From contig JAQVXD010000019.1 in the NCBI GenBank assembly GCA_028709385.1, forward strand, positions 1 to 45,268: a stretch of DNA of 45,268 nucleotides, given 5' to 3'. This stretch comes from Fermentimonas sp. (GTDB lineage Bacteria; Bacteroidota; Bacteroidia; Bacteroidales; Dysgonomonadaceae). The notes below the pieces were generated by a model that saw nothing but the letters and a program-made list of their open reading frames with translations, searched no databases and was not told the DNA's origin. Each line of letters begins with the position of its first letter. Within the stretch, counting starts at the first letter, position 1. Shown piece by piece: positions 1-10,300 of this stretch. The position numbers were made by a program, and so were the translations under genes.

Positions 1-1374
1 TTCTTCAAAAGGGTAGTTAGTCTCTTCGATTATTTTCACCTCTTCTCCATTAGCAACAGTTACATTAGCAGTGCAGGGACCATACATTGCTATCGCTATA
101 CCGTTATCAGGCGTTGCTAAAACAAGATGTTCTATATAATATGGCCATCCCTGACCATGATTATGTTGACAACATCTGCTGCTGAATGGATTCATTGCCA
201 GAAATGGTCCCCTGTTATCAATCCCCGGGTGATGATTTCTGGAGTCACTTATAGTTTGATTTGGAGAAGTTATATAACGTAACGACTTCAAATCAGGCAT
301 CATTGATGCAGGATATGAATTAAAAGCAACACCCTCACAGTGCTCTGCCCAGAAAGGATCACCGGTTAATCTTAACAATATTTCATCTGAAGCCATCTGC
401 TCAACAAAACCACAGGTTTCAGTCCCTTGTCGCGGATCAATATATCCCATTCTCGCATTTTCATCTGCTCCAAACATCCCCCCGGGAACTTGTCCAAAAG
501 TATTACGAATCAAATGATGTACATTATAAGTCGAAATCAAATCTGCTGAATCTGCTGAAAGCATATAATATGTTGCAGGTTCCCTGAAGCTTTGTGCAAT
601 ATTTACATTATGCCAATTAGGTAATGTTGAACGTTGCCGCCAGTTTGCCGTGTTTTTGTGCGTCTTCTCTGCTAGTTCAAGTAAAAAGCTATCTCCCGTT
701 ATATTATATAACCATAACACACTTAGCAAATTATCACCACCTCGACTGTTTTCCCAGTAATCCTTGAGAAACATATCTTCCGTCAGATCAACTTGCCACT
801 TGAAATAATTAGTTAATAGATCAATTACTCTTTCATCTCCAGAAAACTCATAGTATGATTGAAGACACCAAATCATAATCATATTGCCCCAAAGGTCGGG
901 TTTACCGTTTTTCTCAATGTAGGGGCCAAAATAACCATCTTCACGCTGACTCTTGAAAACTGCTTCCAGCCAGGTTTTTGTTTCAGTAATCATTTTTGTG
1001 TCATTGAGTATGTAAGCCATGTTACCATACCCCTTTAGCCAATAAGGTACCTCTTCCCAACCATATTCTGTACCAGTTCCCAGCCAGGCATTATTTTCTT
1101 TATCAAGCCAGGCACTAATCTCACCCAAATGACCATTCAATCCATCTTTTTGTAGTTCAAGTAATTTTAAAGTCCATCCGGCAGGCTTTACATCTCCCAC
1201 AGGCAGTTTAATAAAACTAAGTGGCTGTAAAGGGGCCTTATTAGAAACATAATGAGAATTCTTTGTTTTTGTATCAGGTCTGTCTACTACAGAAACTTTA
1301 GATTTGTTTTGTGCATAAATACATACAGAAAATATTTGCAGTATAGCGACTAATAAAAGTATTGTTTTTTTCAT
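1..1374 (-). CDS. GH127/DUF1680 beta-L-arabinofuranosidase-like enzyme, C-terminus beyond window edge
   Basis: Reading leftward from the ATG at 1372-1374, 458 codons stay open to base 1, so the C-terminal part lies outside the window. A signal peptide (MKKTILLLVAILQIF...YAQ) is followed by the alpha/alpha-barrel of the DUF1680 family. Residues about 317-321 read TETCG, like the Glu/Cys motif of HypBA1-type beta-L-arabinofuranosidases, and a Cys-Cys pair in SSRCCQHNHG sits near residue 400. In characterised members the Glu and three Cys bind zinc and carry out retaining hydrolysis of beta-L-arabinofuranosides. Periplasmic location is inferred from the signal peptide. It is the last visible gene of the SusC/SusD locus. 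GH146 or a related DUF1680 specificity is equally possible, so family confidence is higher than substrate confidence. Confidence 0.82.
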   Translation of the reverse strand, partial: MKKTILLLVAILQIFSVCIYAQNKSKVSVVDRPDTKTKNSHYVSNKAPLQPLSFIKLPVGDVKPAGWTLKLLELQKDGLNGHLGEISAWLDKENNAWLGTGTEYGWEEVPYWLKGYGNMAYILNDTKMITETKTWLEAVFKSQREDGYFGPYIEKNGKPDLWGNMIMIWCLQSYYEFSGDERVIDLLTNYFKWQVDLTEDMFLKDYWENSRGGDNLLSVLWLYNITGDSFLLELAEKTHKNTANWRQRSTLPNWHNVNIAQSFREPATYYMLSADSADLISTYNVHHLIRNTFGQVPGGMFGADENARMGYIDPRQGTETCGFVEQMASDEILLRLTGDPFWAEHCEGVAFNSYPASMMPDLKSLRYITSPNQTISDSRNHHPGIDNRGPFLAMNPFSSRCCQHNHGQGWPYYIEHLVLATPDNGIAIAMYGPCTANVTVANGEEVKIIEETNYPFEE

Positions 1375-1391
1375 TTTATCAATTATTTAAA

Positions 1392-1434
1392 GAACAGATT
1401 GATGATCACTGTAATTATCTGTTCACCTCATTTC
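1392..1434 (-). promoter_or_regulatory. RNA hairpin in the leader of the GH127-like gene
   Basis: A perfect 8-base inverted repeat (GAACAGAT at 1392-1399, ATCTGTTC at 1427-1434) has a 27-base loop and ends 17 bases before the GH127-like ATG. It lies in the 142-base gap after the glutaminase-like gene. The stem is seen directly. A role in mRNA processing, stability or translation is inferred. It lacks a strong T-run, so a full terminator is unlikely. Confidence 0.4.
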
Positions 1435-1516
1435 TACTTTCCATTTATTAGTTTTGGTGAATGTATTACTTGCTCAGCATATCTTCCAATAATTTCATAT
1501 AATAACCTCCTACAAC

Positions 1517-3991
1517 TTATCGCGCTTTAAAATTCATCCTTTCAGCTGTAACAGTATCATGCCAGTCACTTATAGGTACGCGAGATTCTGTCTCATTTGC
1601 ATATTTATAGACCGGATTAATCAACTCGTCAAAATCATTCCTATCACCAGTTAGAGTGGCAGTCCACATTATCCAGTCCGTTTTTGTATAAGTAGCCCTG
1701 TTATCGAGAGGCAACCCATATTCGTTCTGTAAAGTTTCATAAAGAGCCATCTCTTTTTCAATAATCTTAGGGTCAAAGATATTAAATCCTAATAGTTTAT
1801 CCCAAACAATATTGTACTTCTGACTCCAAGTGCCTGGTTTATCAAATGTAAGTCTGTAATGATTACCATCATTTGCCATCACTTCCCACTCAGTTGCCAT
1901 CTCCCTTGCAATATTCATATATTTATCCGCAATATCAGACTTACCCAGTATATCCGCAAGTCTTCCATAGGATGCTATTCCCATTATAGCCTTGATTGAC
2001 AGATTTGCATTATGAGCTAAGTGGCCCGCAAAATCATCAGTACAAAGCTGATTTTCCGGATCTAATCCGTTATCCGCAAGGTACTCTGTCCAGGTAGTCA
2101 AAGTTTCCCAATGTTGAGCAGCATAGTCTGCATTTCCTTCTATTTCAGCAATTGCCGCAGTCAATATCAATACATTCCCGGACTCTTCTATAGGCATATC
2201 TTCTCCGTAAGTTTGACCGTTAGCTATCGGATATGTTCCAACATCATGAGCGGCAAAAGGTTTTTTCCATCTTCCACTTTCACTGTAGTAAAAAATAGGG
2301 TTAAGCATTCCTTTTACCAGATCGGGATTATATAATAAAAATAATGGAGATGATGGATAAGTTATATCAACTGTCCCAATTGAGCCATTACTATTGTTTT
2401 CTTTAGAAAAGAAAAGAAGATTACCATTTTTATCTTTTACCAATTTATGCGCTGCTATAGCATGTCTGTAAACTAAAGATGTTAGTTCTGCATATTTGAC
2501 ACCACCTACCCTTTCGGCGTCAGAAATCAGTTTTCGGTTAAACTCTTCACAACGATCCATGATTGATGCATACTCAGATACGGCATCATTAAAAACACTG
2601 AATATATCAACAGTACCGTCTTTAGTCCAATATGCCTTTAAAGTTTCTTCAAAATACTGTATTGAGTAAATATCATCATACCCAAGCATTATATAACCAG
2701 TTGCCATATCATTTGAAATTGCTCCCAAATCTTTGCTGTATGCCAATACAGTCATATTATCATTTTCAGATAAGTTTTCATTTTGTACATCAGAAATAAC
2801 ACCTGATGTCTTAAATTCTTGCTTTACATTCCAATAATCACCAAAATTCATATTTGTAAACTTATCTGTATGGCCTGCCATATAGAAATATCCCCAGTCA
2901 ATTCTTACATCATCACCCTTCTTCTCTAAAACCGGTTGTTCAACTGTTCCTGTTTTAAGATACTTAAGATCATTTCTTTCAACCACTTCAAAAGTCACAG
3001 GCTGATTATTATTATGTTTAGCCCATTGTGGTGTAGTTTCAAAATATATCTGAACATCGTGTGGAAGATCATTTTTTGAACGCAACTGATAAGAAATATA
3101 ACTCACTGGACGTGAAACTAAATCCAGATCATCTAATAGCAGTGGAGATGTAAATATTAGATCCATTTCGATATCCCCACAATCAAATTTATAAATAGTT
3201 TGAGTTGGCAGAACGCTAACAGATTTTTGAATTGCAGTATTAACAAACGCCCTTTTTTCGGGTTCCATCTCATATAAACCGAAATCTACATAAGCACCGC
3301 CGGTTCTGTTGTGACAATGTGCAGTGATTATATTCTCACCCTCTTTTAGAGTTGCCTTAACCTCTTCACTAAGTTCTTTTTGTACATCATAATTCCAAGT
3401 ATAGCCAGTACCTACAACCTGTACACCATTAATATATAATTCAAAAATATCATCGTGAGAGAAATGTAAAATAACATCTTTTTCCTTAAGATCTTCTTCC
3501 AATTCAAAAGTTCTTCGAATCCAAATATCTTTTGTTTGCCAAAGTGTCGATAAATTGGGTTCATTTTTAGTTCCAAAAGCTGAATGCCCTGTTTCCCAAG
3601 AACTATCATCATAAACTAATGATTTCCATCCTTCTCCGGTTGGTTGTTGAAATGTATATTTTCCTTCCCATTTTTTCTCATGTGATGTTGGCAAGATATT
3701 TTTTAAAGGCAGTTTTTCAACACCCATAAATCTGTAAACATTTCCGTCTACCCTTAAGGCTCCGATTATTGGGAACTCTTTTTCAGTCCAATGTCGCACC
3801 TGATCATCATACAAATTATCAGCATTTGACCATGCATTGAAATATGGATCAACAGTCACTAAAGGATATGATGGTGCACGAAGTTCTGTGGTTAGATCTG
3901 TTGCAATAACAACACTGTTCTTGACAGACTTCCCGCAAGAAAGTAATGTTATAAACGATATTAAAGTAAGGAAAAAACCATTTCTTTTCAT
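1517..3991 (-). CDS. Glutaminase-A-like lipoprotein (DUF4964/DUF5127/DUF4965/DUF1793) with inserted jelly-roll domain
   Basis: This 824-residue protein has a lipoprotein signal (lipobox LLSC, Cys19). Residues about 25-100 match the DUF4964 N-terminal segment (YPLVTVDPYFNAWS). About 105-245 form a sugar-binding-like jelly roll (SHDDIFELYINGV, ENIITAHCHN). About 250-430 are DUF5127-like, and the rest is the DUF4965/DUF1793 alpha/alpha-toroid with the family signatures MPIEESGN (599-606) and DDFAGHLAHNANLS (652-665). Fungal GtaA relatives are described as glutaminases, but most bacterial members sit in polysaccharide loci with unproven activity. A glycosidase-like role is therefore possible. Outer-membrane anchoring is inferred from the lipobox. 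It follows the DUF4973-type gene after 228 bases containing a long hairpin. Confidence 0.82.
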   Translation of the reverse strand: MKRNGFFLTLISFITLLSCGKSVKNSVVIATDLTTELRAPSYPLVTVDPYFNAWSNADNLYDDQVRHWTEKEFPIIGALRVDGNVYRFMGVEKLPLKNILPTSHEKKWEGKYTFQQPTGEGWKSLVYDDSSWETGHSAFGTKNEPNLSTLWQTKDIWIRRTFELEEDLKEKDVILHFSHDDIFELYINGVQVVGTGYTWNYDVQKELSEEVKATLKEGENIITAHCHNRTGGAYVDFGLYEMEPEKRAFVNTAIQKSVSVLPTQTIYKFDCGDIEMDLIFTSPLLLDDLDLVSRPVSYISYQLRSKNDLPHDVQIYFETTPQWAKHNNNQPVTFEVVERNDLKYLKTGTVEQPVLEKKGDDVRIDWGYFYMAGHTDKFTNMNFGDYWNVKQEFKTSGVISDVQNENLSENDNMTVLAYSKDLGAISNDMATGYIMLGYDDIYSIQYFEETLKAYWTKDGTVDIFSVFNDAVSEYASIMDRCEEFNRKLISDAERVGGVKYAELTSLVYRHAIAAHKLVKDKNGNLLFFSKENNSNGSIGTVDITYPSSPLFLLYNPDLVKGMLNPIFYYSESGRWKKPFAAHDVGTYPIANGQTYGEDMPIEESGNVLILTAAIAEIEGNADYAAQHWETLTTWTEYLADNGLDPENQLCTDDFAGHLAHNANLSIKAIMGIASYGRLADILGKSDIADKYMNIAREMATEWEVMANDGNHYRLTFDKPGTWSQKYNIVWDKLLGFNIFDPKIIEKEMALYETLQNEYGLPLDNRATYTKTDWIMWTATLTGDRNDFDELINPVYKYANETESRVPISDWHDTVTAERMNFKAR

Positions 3992-4140
3992 TATAATTGA
4001 TTGTTAATGTACACAAAATATTTTTGCTTTAATTGAATATCATTTTCACCCAGGTAGGTGTTCAATTCAATTAGGAGGTCTAAAGACTATAAAAGTACTT
4101 CTTTAAATATGGAATTAAAAAACTAAATTAGATCAAAACA

Positions 4141-4199
4141 AAAGTACAAGAAAATGTAGCTCCTAAATTGTTATTTAGTGAAACACTTTCCTGTACTTT
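4141..4199 (-). promoter_or_regulatory. Nested long hairpin between lipoprotein and glutaminase-like genes (attenuator or mRNA-processing candidate)
   Basis: Arms 4141-4153 (AAAGTACAAGAAA) and 4187-4199 (TTTCCTGTACTTT) pair over 13 positions with one G-U. Inside lies a second stem, CTAAAT (4163-4168) with ATTTAG (4173-4178), around a 4-base loop. In the minus-strand RNA it begins 21 bases after the DUF4973-type stop and is followed by a T-rich stretch (TGTTTTG). This fits a partial terminator or a 3'-end stabiliser that would lower expression of the downstream enzymes. The structure is seen; the function is inferred. Confidence 0.5.
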
Positions 4200-4219
4200 A
4201 TGATTAATAAAATGAATTT

Positions 4220-5263
4220 TTACCAGAAAATAGCCTGATCCTCATCAGGAATCAGAGTGCTGATGTTGCGCTGCATAAGCATTGTTCCTTTGCAATGATA
4301 TGGAAAAACCATACTATTACTTGAAACCGAATCTTCATATTTATATTCCATTGTGAGGGTATAGAAGCGCTTAATTATGTGAGGACGATCTATGTCTACC
4401 TCCTCTTTTATCTCATAAGTAGGTTGTCCTATCACTTCAAATGCTAAATCTGAATTTTCAGCACTAAGTACCAGCTTACCTTTTTTCAGATAAAGATTCA
4501 TGTCATCTTCAGCATTAGGATCGTCAATTTGGGTAACTTCTTCTGGATCTAAAAACTCACATTTGATCTTAAAATCTCCGCGGTTCTCAGCTAGTTCTTC
4601 AGTAATACCGGCATAGAAGAAAATTGTATTCTCGTCTACTACACGAGTTTCGCGTGTGCTGGCTGTCATGTACTTTGTTGTATTATCTCCAAAATAGACA
4701 TACATACTACCTGCATTATAAACACCTGAGTAATCATTAAATGGCATTACCCATAATAGTGCTTTTTGACGTCCCTTGTAAGTGTTTGTATGGTATGAAG
4801 CATCTGGTAGTATAGTAATTGGGAGAACCCATTTATCTACTAGATCTATTCCTGAAAAACGAAAATCTATATTGAAGTAGCCTATGTCAGAACCCTTCGG
4901 AATATGACAAGTTTGAGAAGGCAACTCATAGAAGTTCTCTGGCAATTGCTTATAATACAAATCTCTTCTTTCTGTATATTTATCGAAATTTAGAGCATTA
5001 AGAGTATCGTTGTCAACCGCAACCTTTACATTATAATCAATACCATTAGTTTGCGAACCGCTTACAATTACTGGCAACTTATAGGTTACCACTTCATTAT
5101 TCGGATTATATCTTAGGTATATAACTGATACATCGTCTCTGTTTATAGGTGCTTTTAATGATACCATACGTGTATATAATTCATCTTCCCACTCATCATT
5201 ACAACCGGTGAAGATAAAAATAGCACAACACAATATGATCAAATAAGAATAAAAATCTTTCAT
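4220..5263 (-). CDS. DUF4973/DUF1735-type surface lipoprotein of the SusC/SusD locus
   Basis: This 347-residue lipoprotein has the lipobox FTGC with Cys21. The N-terminal third resembles the DUF1735-like beta domain of SusE-position proteins. The remainder resembles DUF4973/DUF4361-type domains, ending in a hydrophobic beta-rich tail. No catalytic motif is visible. It lies 47 bases after SusD, the usual place for a surface glycan-binding protein, so a role in capturing the locus substrate at the outer membrane is inferred. The exact Pfam assignment is from memory and is the uncertain part. Confidence 0.65.
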   Translation of the reverse strand: MKDFYSYLIILCCAIFIFTGCNDEWEDELYTRMVSLKAPINRDDVSVIYLRYNPNNEVVTYKLPVIVSGSQTNGIDYNVKVAVDNDTLNALNFDKYTERRDLYYKQLPENFYELPSQTCHIPKGSDIGYFNIDFRFSGIDLVDKWVLPITILPDASYHTNTYKGRQKALLWVMPFNDYSGVYNAGSMYVYFGDNTTKYMTASTRETRVVDENTIFFYAGITEELAENRGDFKIKCEFLDPEEVTQIDDPNAEDDMNLYLKKGKLVLSAENSDLAFEVIGQPTYEIKEEVDIDRPHIIKRFYTLTMEYKYEDSVSSNSMVFPYHCKGTMLMQRNISTLIPDEDQAIFW

Positions 5264-5310
5264 ATTATATATATTTATTTCTATTTTAAAATGAATTTAA
5301 GTGTTTGTGA

Positions 5311-7338
5311 TTAATCAAATGAAGGCCATCCAGGTGCTTGTGTAAGACGTGAATTTCTTCTCAATTCATCGTATGACACAGGCCAGAAGTATTTTCTCAT
5401 CGACCATGAAGTTTGAACACTTGGTACAATTACCTGTTCGTAGAAGTATTCGCGATACTCTTTTGGAACTGTAGTGTTACACCCATATATCATTTGACTC
5501 TCTTCAGCTGGTGCATCTTTCCATCTCCTCAGATCATAATATCTTTGGTTCTCTCCAAGAAACTCAATTTGACGTTCACGTTTAAGGTGTATTCTAAACT
5601 CATCAGGGTTACTATAAGGGTCGCCTTGCCCAATTTCATCAAAGTTTGGAAGTCCTGCGCGAAGACGAACAGGAAGTACAGCCGCTTTCATTGAAGCAAC
5701 ATCACGTGAAATTGAATAGGTCTCTGAATTATCCCAAGAAGCTATCTGATATGTTTCAGTCAACTCATTGAGTGCTTCAGCATACATCAAAAGAATGTCA
5801 GCATAGCGGATGGCAGGGTCAACCTTTGGGTACACAGTACCATCTCTATAGCTTTCTTTCGGGTTAACAAACTTCATCATTCCAATTCCTGTAGGTATCC
5901 AGCGATCGTCGGTACTTACAATCTTTCTTCCTTCATCTTCACCATAGTAGTAGAAAGTCTGAAAGTCGCGATTTTGTGCATCTCGAGCGCTTGTATTAGA
6001 CCAGTTTGCACCGTTAAATGCAACTGAAGCATAGAAACGTGGCTCTCGGTTTGCATATTCCAACCAGACATCTTTTCTTAAATATGGATATTGCCCATCA
6101 TACTCAGTAAATCCTTTCATACTGGTGTTACGGTCGAAAGGCTTACCATCAACCATTGCGTAAGCATCTGCTTGCTTACCTGTAATACCATGACAATTCC
6201 AGCCACCTCCTTGGTTTACTGGCATTTGATGTCGAGTCATTGATTGAATTCCATATTCATCATTCAATTGGTTATCTCCTCTAGTGAATATTAGCTCAGG
6301 GTTTTCAGATACATACAAATCACCATTAAACAATGCTCGATAAGAATCGAGAGGATCAATGTCCGACCATCCTCCTTCTTTAAATGTTTTTTCTGAATAA
6401 ACAGGATGATAAGGAGGTTCGATTGTTCGAGGATATGCTCCCCATTGTCCACCGTTAAATCGTTTTGGCGCCGTAAATAATTCATATTTATTCAGCTTGA
6501 TTACATCTAATGACGCTGCTGCAGCTTTTGCCCATTTCTCTTCATCGTATTGTGTTGAAATAAGTTGGTTTCCCTTATCATCAACAAAAACAGCCATTTC
6601 TGAGTTACCATTCATAAGTGGACTTGCCCCATACAAGTAAGCCTTGGCACGTACAGCCAATGCTGCTCCTTTAGTCGGACGTGAGGCATCACGAGTACTT
6701 CTGTCTGTTGACAAAAGTTCTGCTGCTAATAACATTTGTTCTGCTATATATTCAACACATTCATCATAAGTGTTTCTTGGAAGTGCAAGTTCTGAGTAAG
6801 AAGATTCATAATCTAGTCCTTCATCAGGTAAAATAGGAATCGGACCATACTTTCTAAGCAGTAACCAATATAAATAACCGCGTATAAAATAGGCTTGCCC
6901 CTTTAAGTCGAGATACATCTCTTCTGATATTTCTGGACCAGAATGTACATTGTGAATGAAAATTGAAGCTTGTCTTATTCCTTCGTACGATTGATCCCAT
7001 GGTCGTGAAATTAAAGCACCTACATTACCACCATACTGTGGACCATATTCGCCAAATTTGTAGTCAGAAAATGATAATCCTGCCCCCTCTTCTGTGAATA
7101 TCATATCATCGGAGTAATTTGTCAGCGTAAATCTAACGTGACCAATCTCCAGATTGAAAGATAGGAGTTGATAATATGCATTTGCAAGCCATTGTTCTGT
7201 ATAATCTCTACTGTTAAAGATACGGTCGATGTCTTGTCTGTCACTGAAATAACGCTCTACATTTAAGTAATCGGAGCATGCCGAGAAAAATGATCCAAGG
7301 CAAATTATTGTGCTTATAAGTAAATATTTTTTCTTCAT
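5311..7338 (-). CDS. SusD/RagB family outer-membrane glycan-binding lipoprotein
   Basis: This 675-residue protein has the lipobox FSAC (Cys21) followed by SDYLNVE, the usual mature N-terminus of SusD proteins. The TPR-rich scaffold is seen in segments such as GQAYFIRGYLYWLLLRKYG, and the C-terminal SusD region contains DILLMYAEALNEL and LKRERQIEFLGENQRYYDL. It is expected to form the lid of the adjacent SusC pore and bind substrate outside the cell. It starts 32 bases after the SusC stop, so it is co-transcribed. It is somewhat longer than typical SusD proteins (500-600 residues), with extra loop sequence around residues 250-400. The ligand cannot be told from sequence. Confidence 0.95.
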   Translation of the reverse strand: MKKKYLLISTIICLGSFFSACSDYLNVERYFSDRQDIDRIFNSRDYTEQWLANAYYQLLSFNLEIGHVRFTLTNYSDDMIFTEEGAGLSFSDYKFGEYGPQYGGNVGALISRPWDQSYEGIRQASIFIHNVHSGPEISEEMYLDLKGQAYFIRGYLYWLLLRKYGPIPILPDEGLDYESSYSELALPRNTYDECVEYIAEQMLLAAELLSTDRSTRDASRPTKGAALAVRAKAYLYGASPLMNGNSEMAVFVDDKGNQLISTQYDEEKWAKAAAASLDVIKLNKYELFTAPKRFNGGQWGAYPRTIEPPYHPVYSEKTFKEGGWSDIDPLDSYRALFNGDLYVSENPELIFTRGDNQLNDEYGIQSMTRHQMPVNQGGGWNCHGITGKQADAYAMVDGKPFDRNTSMKGFTEYDGQYPYLRKDVWLEYANREPRFYASVAFNGANWSNTSARDAQNRDFQTFYYYGEDEGRKIVSTDDRWIPTGIGMMKFVNPKESYRDGTVYPKVDPAIRYADILLMYAEALNELTETYQIASWDNSETYSISRDVASMKAAVLPVRLRAGLPNFDEIGQGDPYSNPDEFRIHLKRERQIEFLGENQRYYDLRRWKDAPAEESQMIYGCNTTVPKEYREYFYEQVIVPSVQTSWSMRKYFWPVSYDELRRNSRLTQAPGWPSFD

Positions 7339-7370
7339 TTGTTTGAATTTTTTAGTTTAATAGATAAACA

Positions 7371-10300
7371 TCAGATATTAACTGTTACACCTACGGTTAC
7401 TGTTTTACCCAATGGGTATCTCATACCATTTGAACTTCCCATTTCAGGATCCCAAAGCTTAAATTTTGAGAATGTCAGCAAATTTTGACCTATAATATGA
7501 AACCTCACTTGATCCATGTAGAATCTGGTAGTAAACTTTTTAGGTAATGTATATCCCATTTCTAGAGTTTTTAATCTAACATATGACCCATCTCTAAGCC
7601 AGTATGTAGATGCACGGTAATTGTTTGCATTACCTCCATAGCTCAGACGTGGATATTCAGCATTGGGGTCTTCATTTACTCCTAATATCCATCTATTGGA
7701 GCTTGCCATATCTTCAAGTATGTTACCCCATTCACCATTTACAAATGGATATACAGTGAATCCATCTATAAAGAAGTGTGATTTACCAGCACCTTGAAAA
7801 TGCAAATTGAAGTCAAATCCTTTCCAATTTGCAGAAAGACCTAGTCCGTATATAAGATTAGGACGAGATGTTGCACCAATAGGTACTATATCATCATTGT
7901 TAATAATTCCATCACCATTAATATCTTTATACTTAATATCACCTGGCATAATATCTCTTTGATCTCCAAAGTCCTGTCGAGGACTGTTACGAATATCTTC
8001 ATAATCTTCAAACAAACCCAAAGCTATCAGTCCTTTTGCCTGGTCAACACGGTAGCCTGTACGACGAAGATATGGATAACGGTTTACCATTTCATCAGCC
8101 TCAGTAATTTCGTTTTTACTATATGTGAAATTACCACGAAGCTGAAATCCCACTTCACCAATCTTATTATCAAGTTTAAAGTTTCCATCAAATCCGTTTG
8201 TTTTTACGCTTCCAACGTTGGCTGAAGGATTTTGTCCTTGAATACCAACCATGTCTGGCAGAAAAGAACGAACCATATATATACCGTCACGATTCTCTGC
8301 AAAATAGTCTACTGTTAATCCAAACTTATCTCCCCACAAATAAAGGTCTATCCCTAAATCATGCTTGCGTGCAACCTCCCAGGTAACATTATTTGATGAT
8401 ACTCGAGTATAGGTTAAACCGGAATATCCAAATGCACTATTCAGATCGCCCCAGTTATAATAAACAGATTGATTACCTGCACCCGTGTTGCGTTCATAAT
8501 TACCAAAATCGGCCAAGTAAGGGAATCGTGATGATGAATTATCTGTACCCACCTCACCATAAGAATAACGAAGCTTCAACATACTTAACCAATCTATATT
8601 ATCCTTTACAAAGTTTTCCTCTGCCACGTTCCATGCGGCAGAATATGCAGGAAAGAAACCAAACTGATGACCTTTAGCAAAATTTTCAGAACCATTATAA
8701 CCAAAGTTGAAATTTAGTAAATATCGGTTCATATACCCATACGAAAGGTTTCCTGCAACACCTTGGTGACGACGAGCAATACCTTCCATTATATCTCCAC
8801 CGTAGCTGGAGGTATTTACGTAGTTGTCATGTGTATATTTAACTACAGTTGAAATATTATGATTGCCTACATTCTTTCCATACGAAAGTTCTGCTTCAAC
8901 AAATTCTTTACGATCACCAAAAGCATTTGAAAATTGCTCCAGTAACCTTTCGGGCACCAACCTGTTAAACACAATCCTTCCGTCTGAGTCACGTTGACGT
9001 TCTGCACGCCACATCTCAGGATTCTTACGACGTTGAATGAAGTTATGGTTATAAGTATCATAACCAAAGCGTCCAACAAACCGAAGTCCTTCTGTAATAA
9101 AATGTAAATCTTGCTGTAGTGATATATTTGAATTAATTGTATTTTGCCATATTTCAGCATAACCGGTTTGAGTGGCTACTGTCCATGGATTATATCTGTT
9201 TTCGAGCATCTCACTCTCTTCTCCCTGTATAACAGGCACATAACCATTTGAATACATTACAGGCATAGTTATTGGATTATATCCGAATACTGAATTCCAT
9301 ATATGATCTGAAGAAGCTCCTGCATGATTTGTTTTTTCTAACGCACCTCCAATACCCACTTGTACTATTGTACTCTCAGTAATATTCATATCGATATTTA
9401 ATCGATAATTATACCTTTGATAGTTAGCATTTGTGTCGTACTCTTTCATTGTTCTATCTACATGATACATACCACCTTCATTGAGATAACTACCTGACAA
9501 ATAATAACGAGCTTTAGAACCTCCACCTCTAACACTCACTGAACTTCGTTGTGTTGGTGCGCCATCTTTAAGAAGGAGATTCATCCAGTCTACATTTGGA
9601 TAAATATCCGGGTCGAGCTGCTCATCAATCATCATCAGTTCCTGATTATTATATACAGGACGTTGGTTACGTGAAATTCGCGCTTCATTTGCCATTTTAG
9701 CATATGTAAGTCCGTCCACAAATTTTGGAGTACTTGTACGTGTAGTCCATGTATATTCCGACTTACCTGTTACCTCTACTTTACCATCGCTTCCTCTTTT
9801 GGTATTAATTAAAATAACACCGTTAGCTCCTCGCGAACCATAAATAGCTGTTGCAGAAGCGTCTTTCAACACTGAAAACGACTCGATATCCTCAATATTG
9901 AGTTCGTCCATGCTTCTTTCAAATCCGTCAACAAGAATTAATGCGCTCGAACTTCCTCCAAAAGTTGATATGCCTCTAATCCAAAATTCTGATGTGTTAG
10001 AACCCGGCTGGCCTGAATGTTGCATTGCAATCACACCTGCCACATTACCGGCTAATGCGTTACTAATACTTGACACAGGTGTAGATAGTGTTCCTACATC
10101 AACAGTAGTTATGGCTCCTGTTACTGTAACCTTCTTCTGAGGGCCCATACCTGTAATTGTAACCGCATCAAGTTCAGTGGCTTGCGACTCTATCAGCACT
10201 ACATTGAGTATCATGTTCTGGTCTTTTACCAAATGCTCTTGTGTTTCAAATCCTATATATGAAAACTCTAAGTATTGAAAAGATTCAAGTTGAATAGAGT

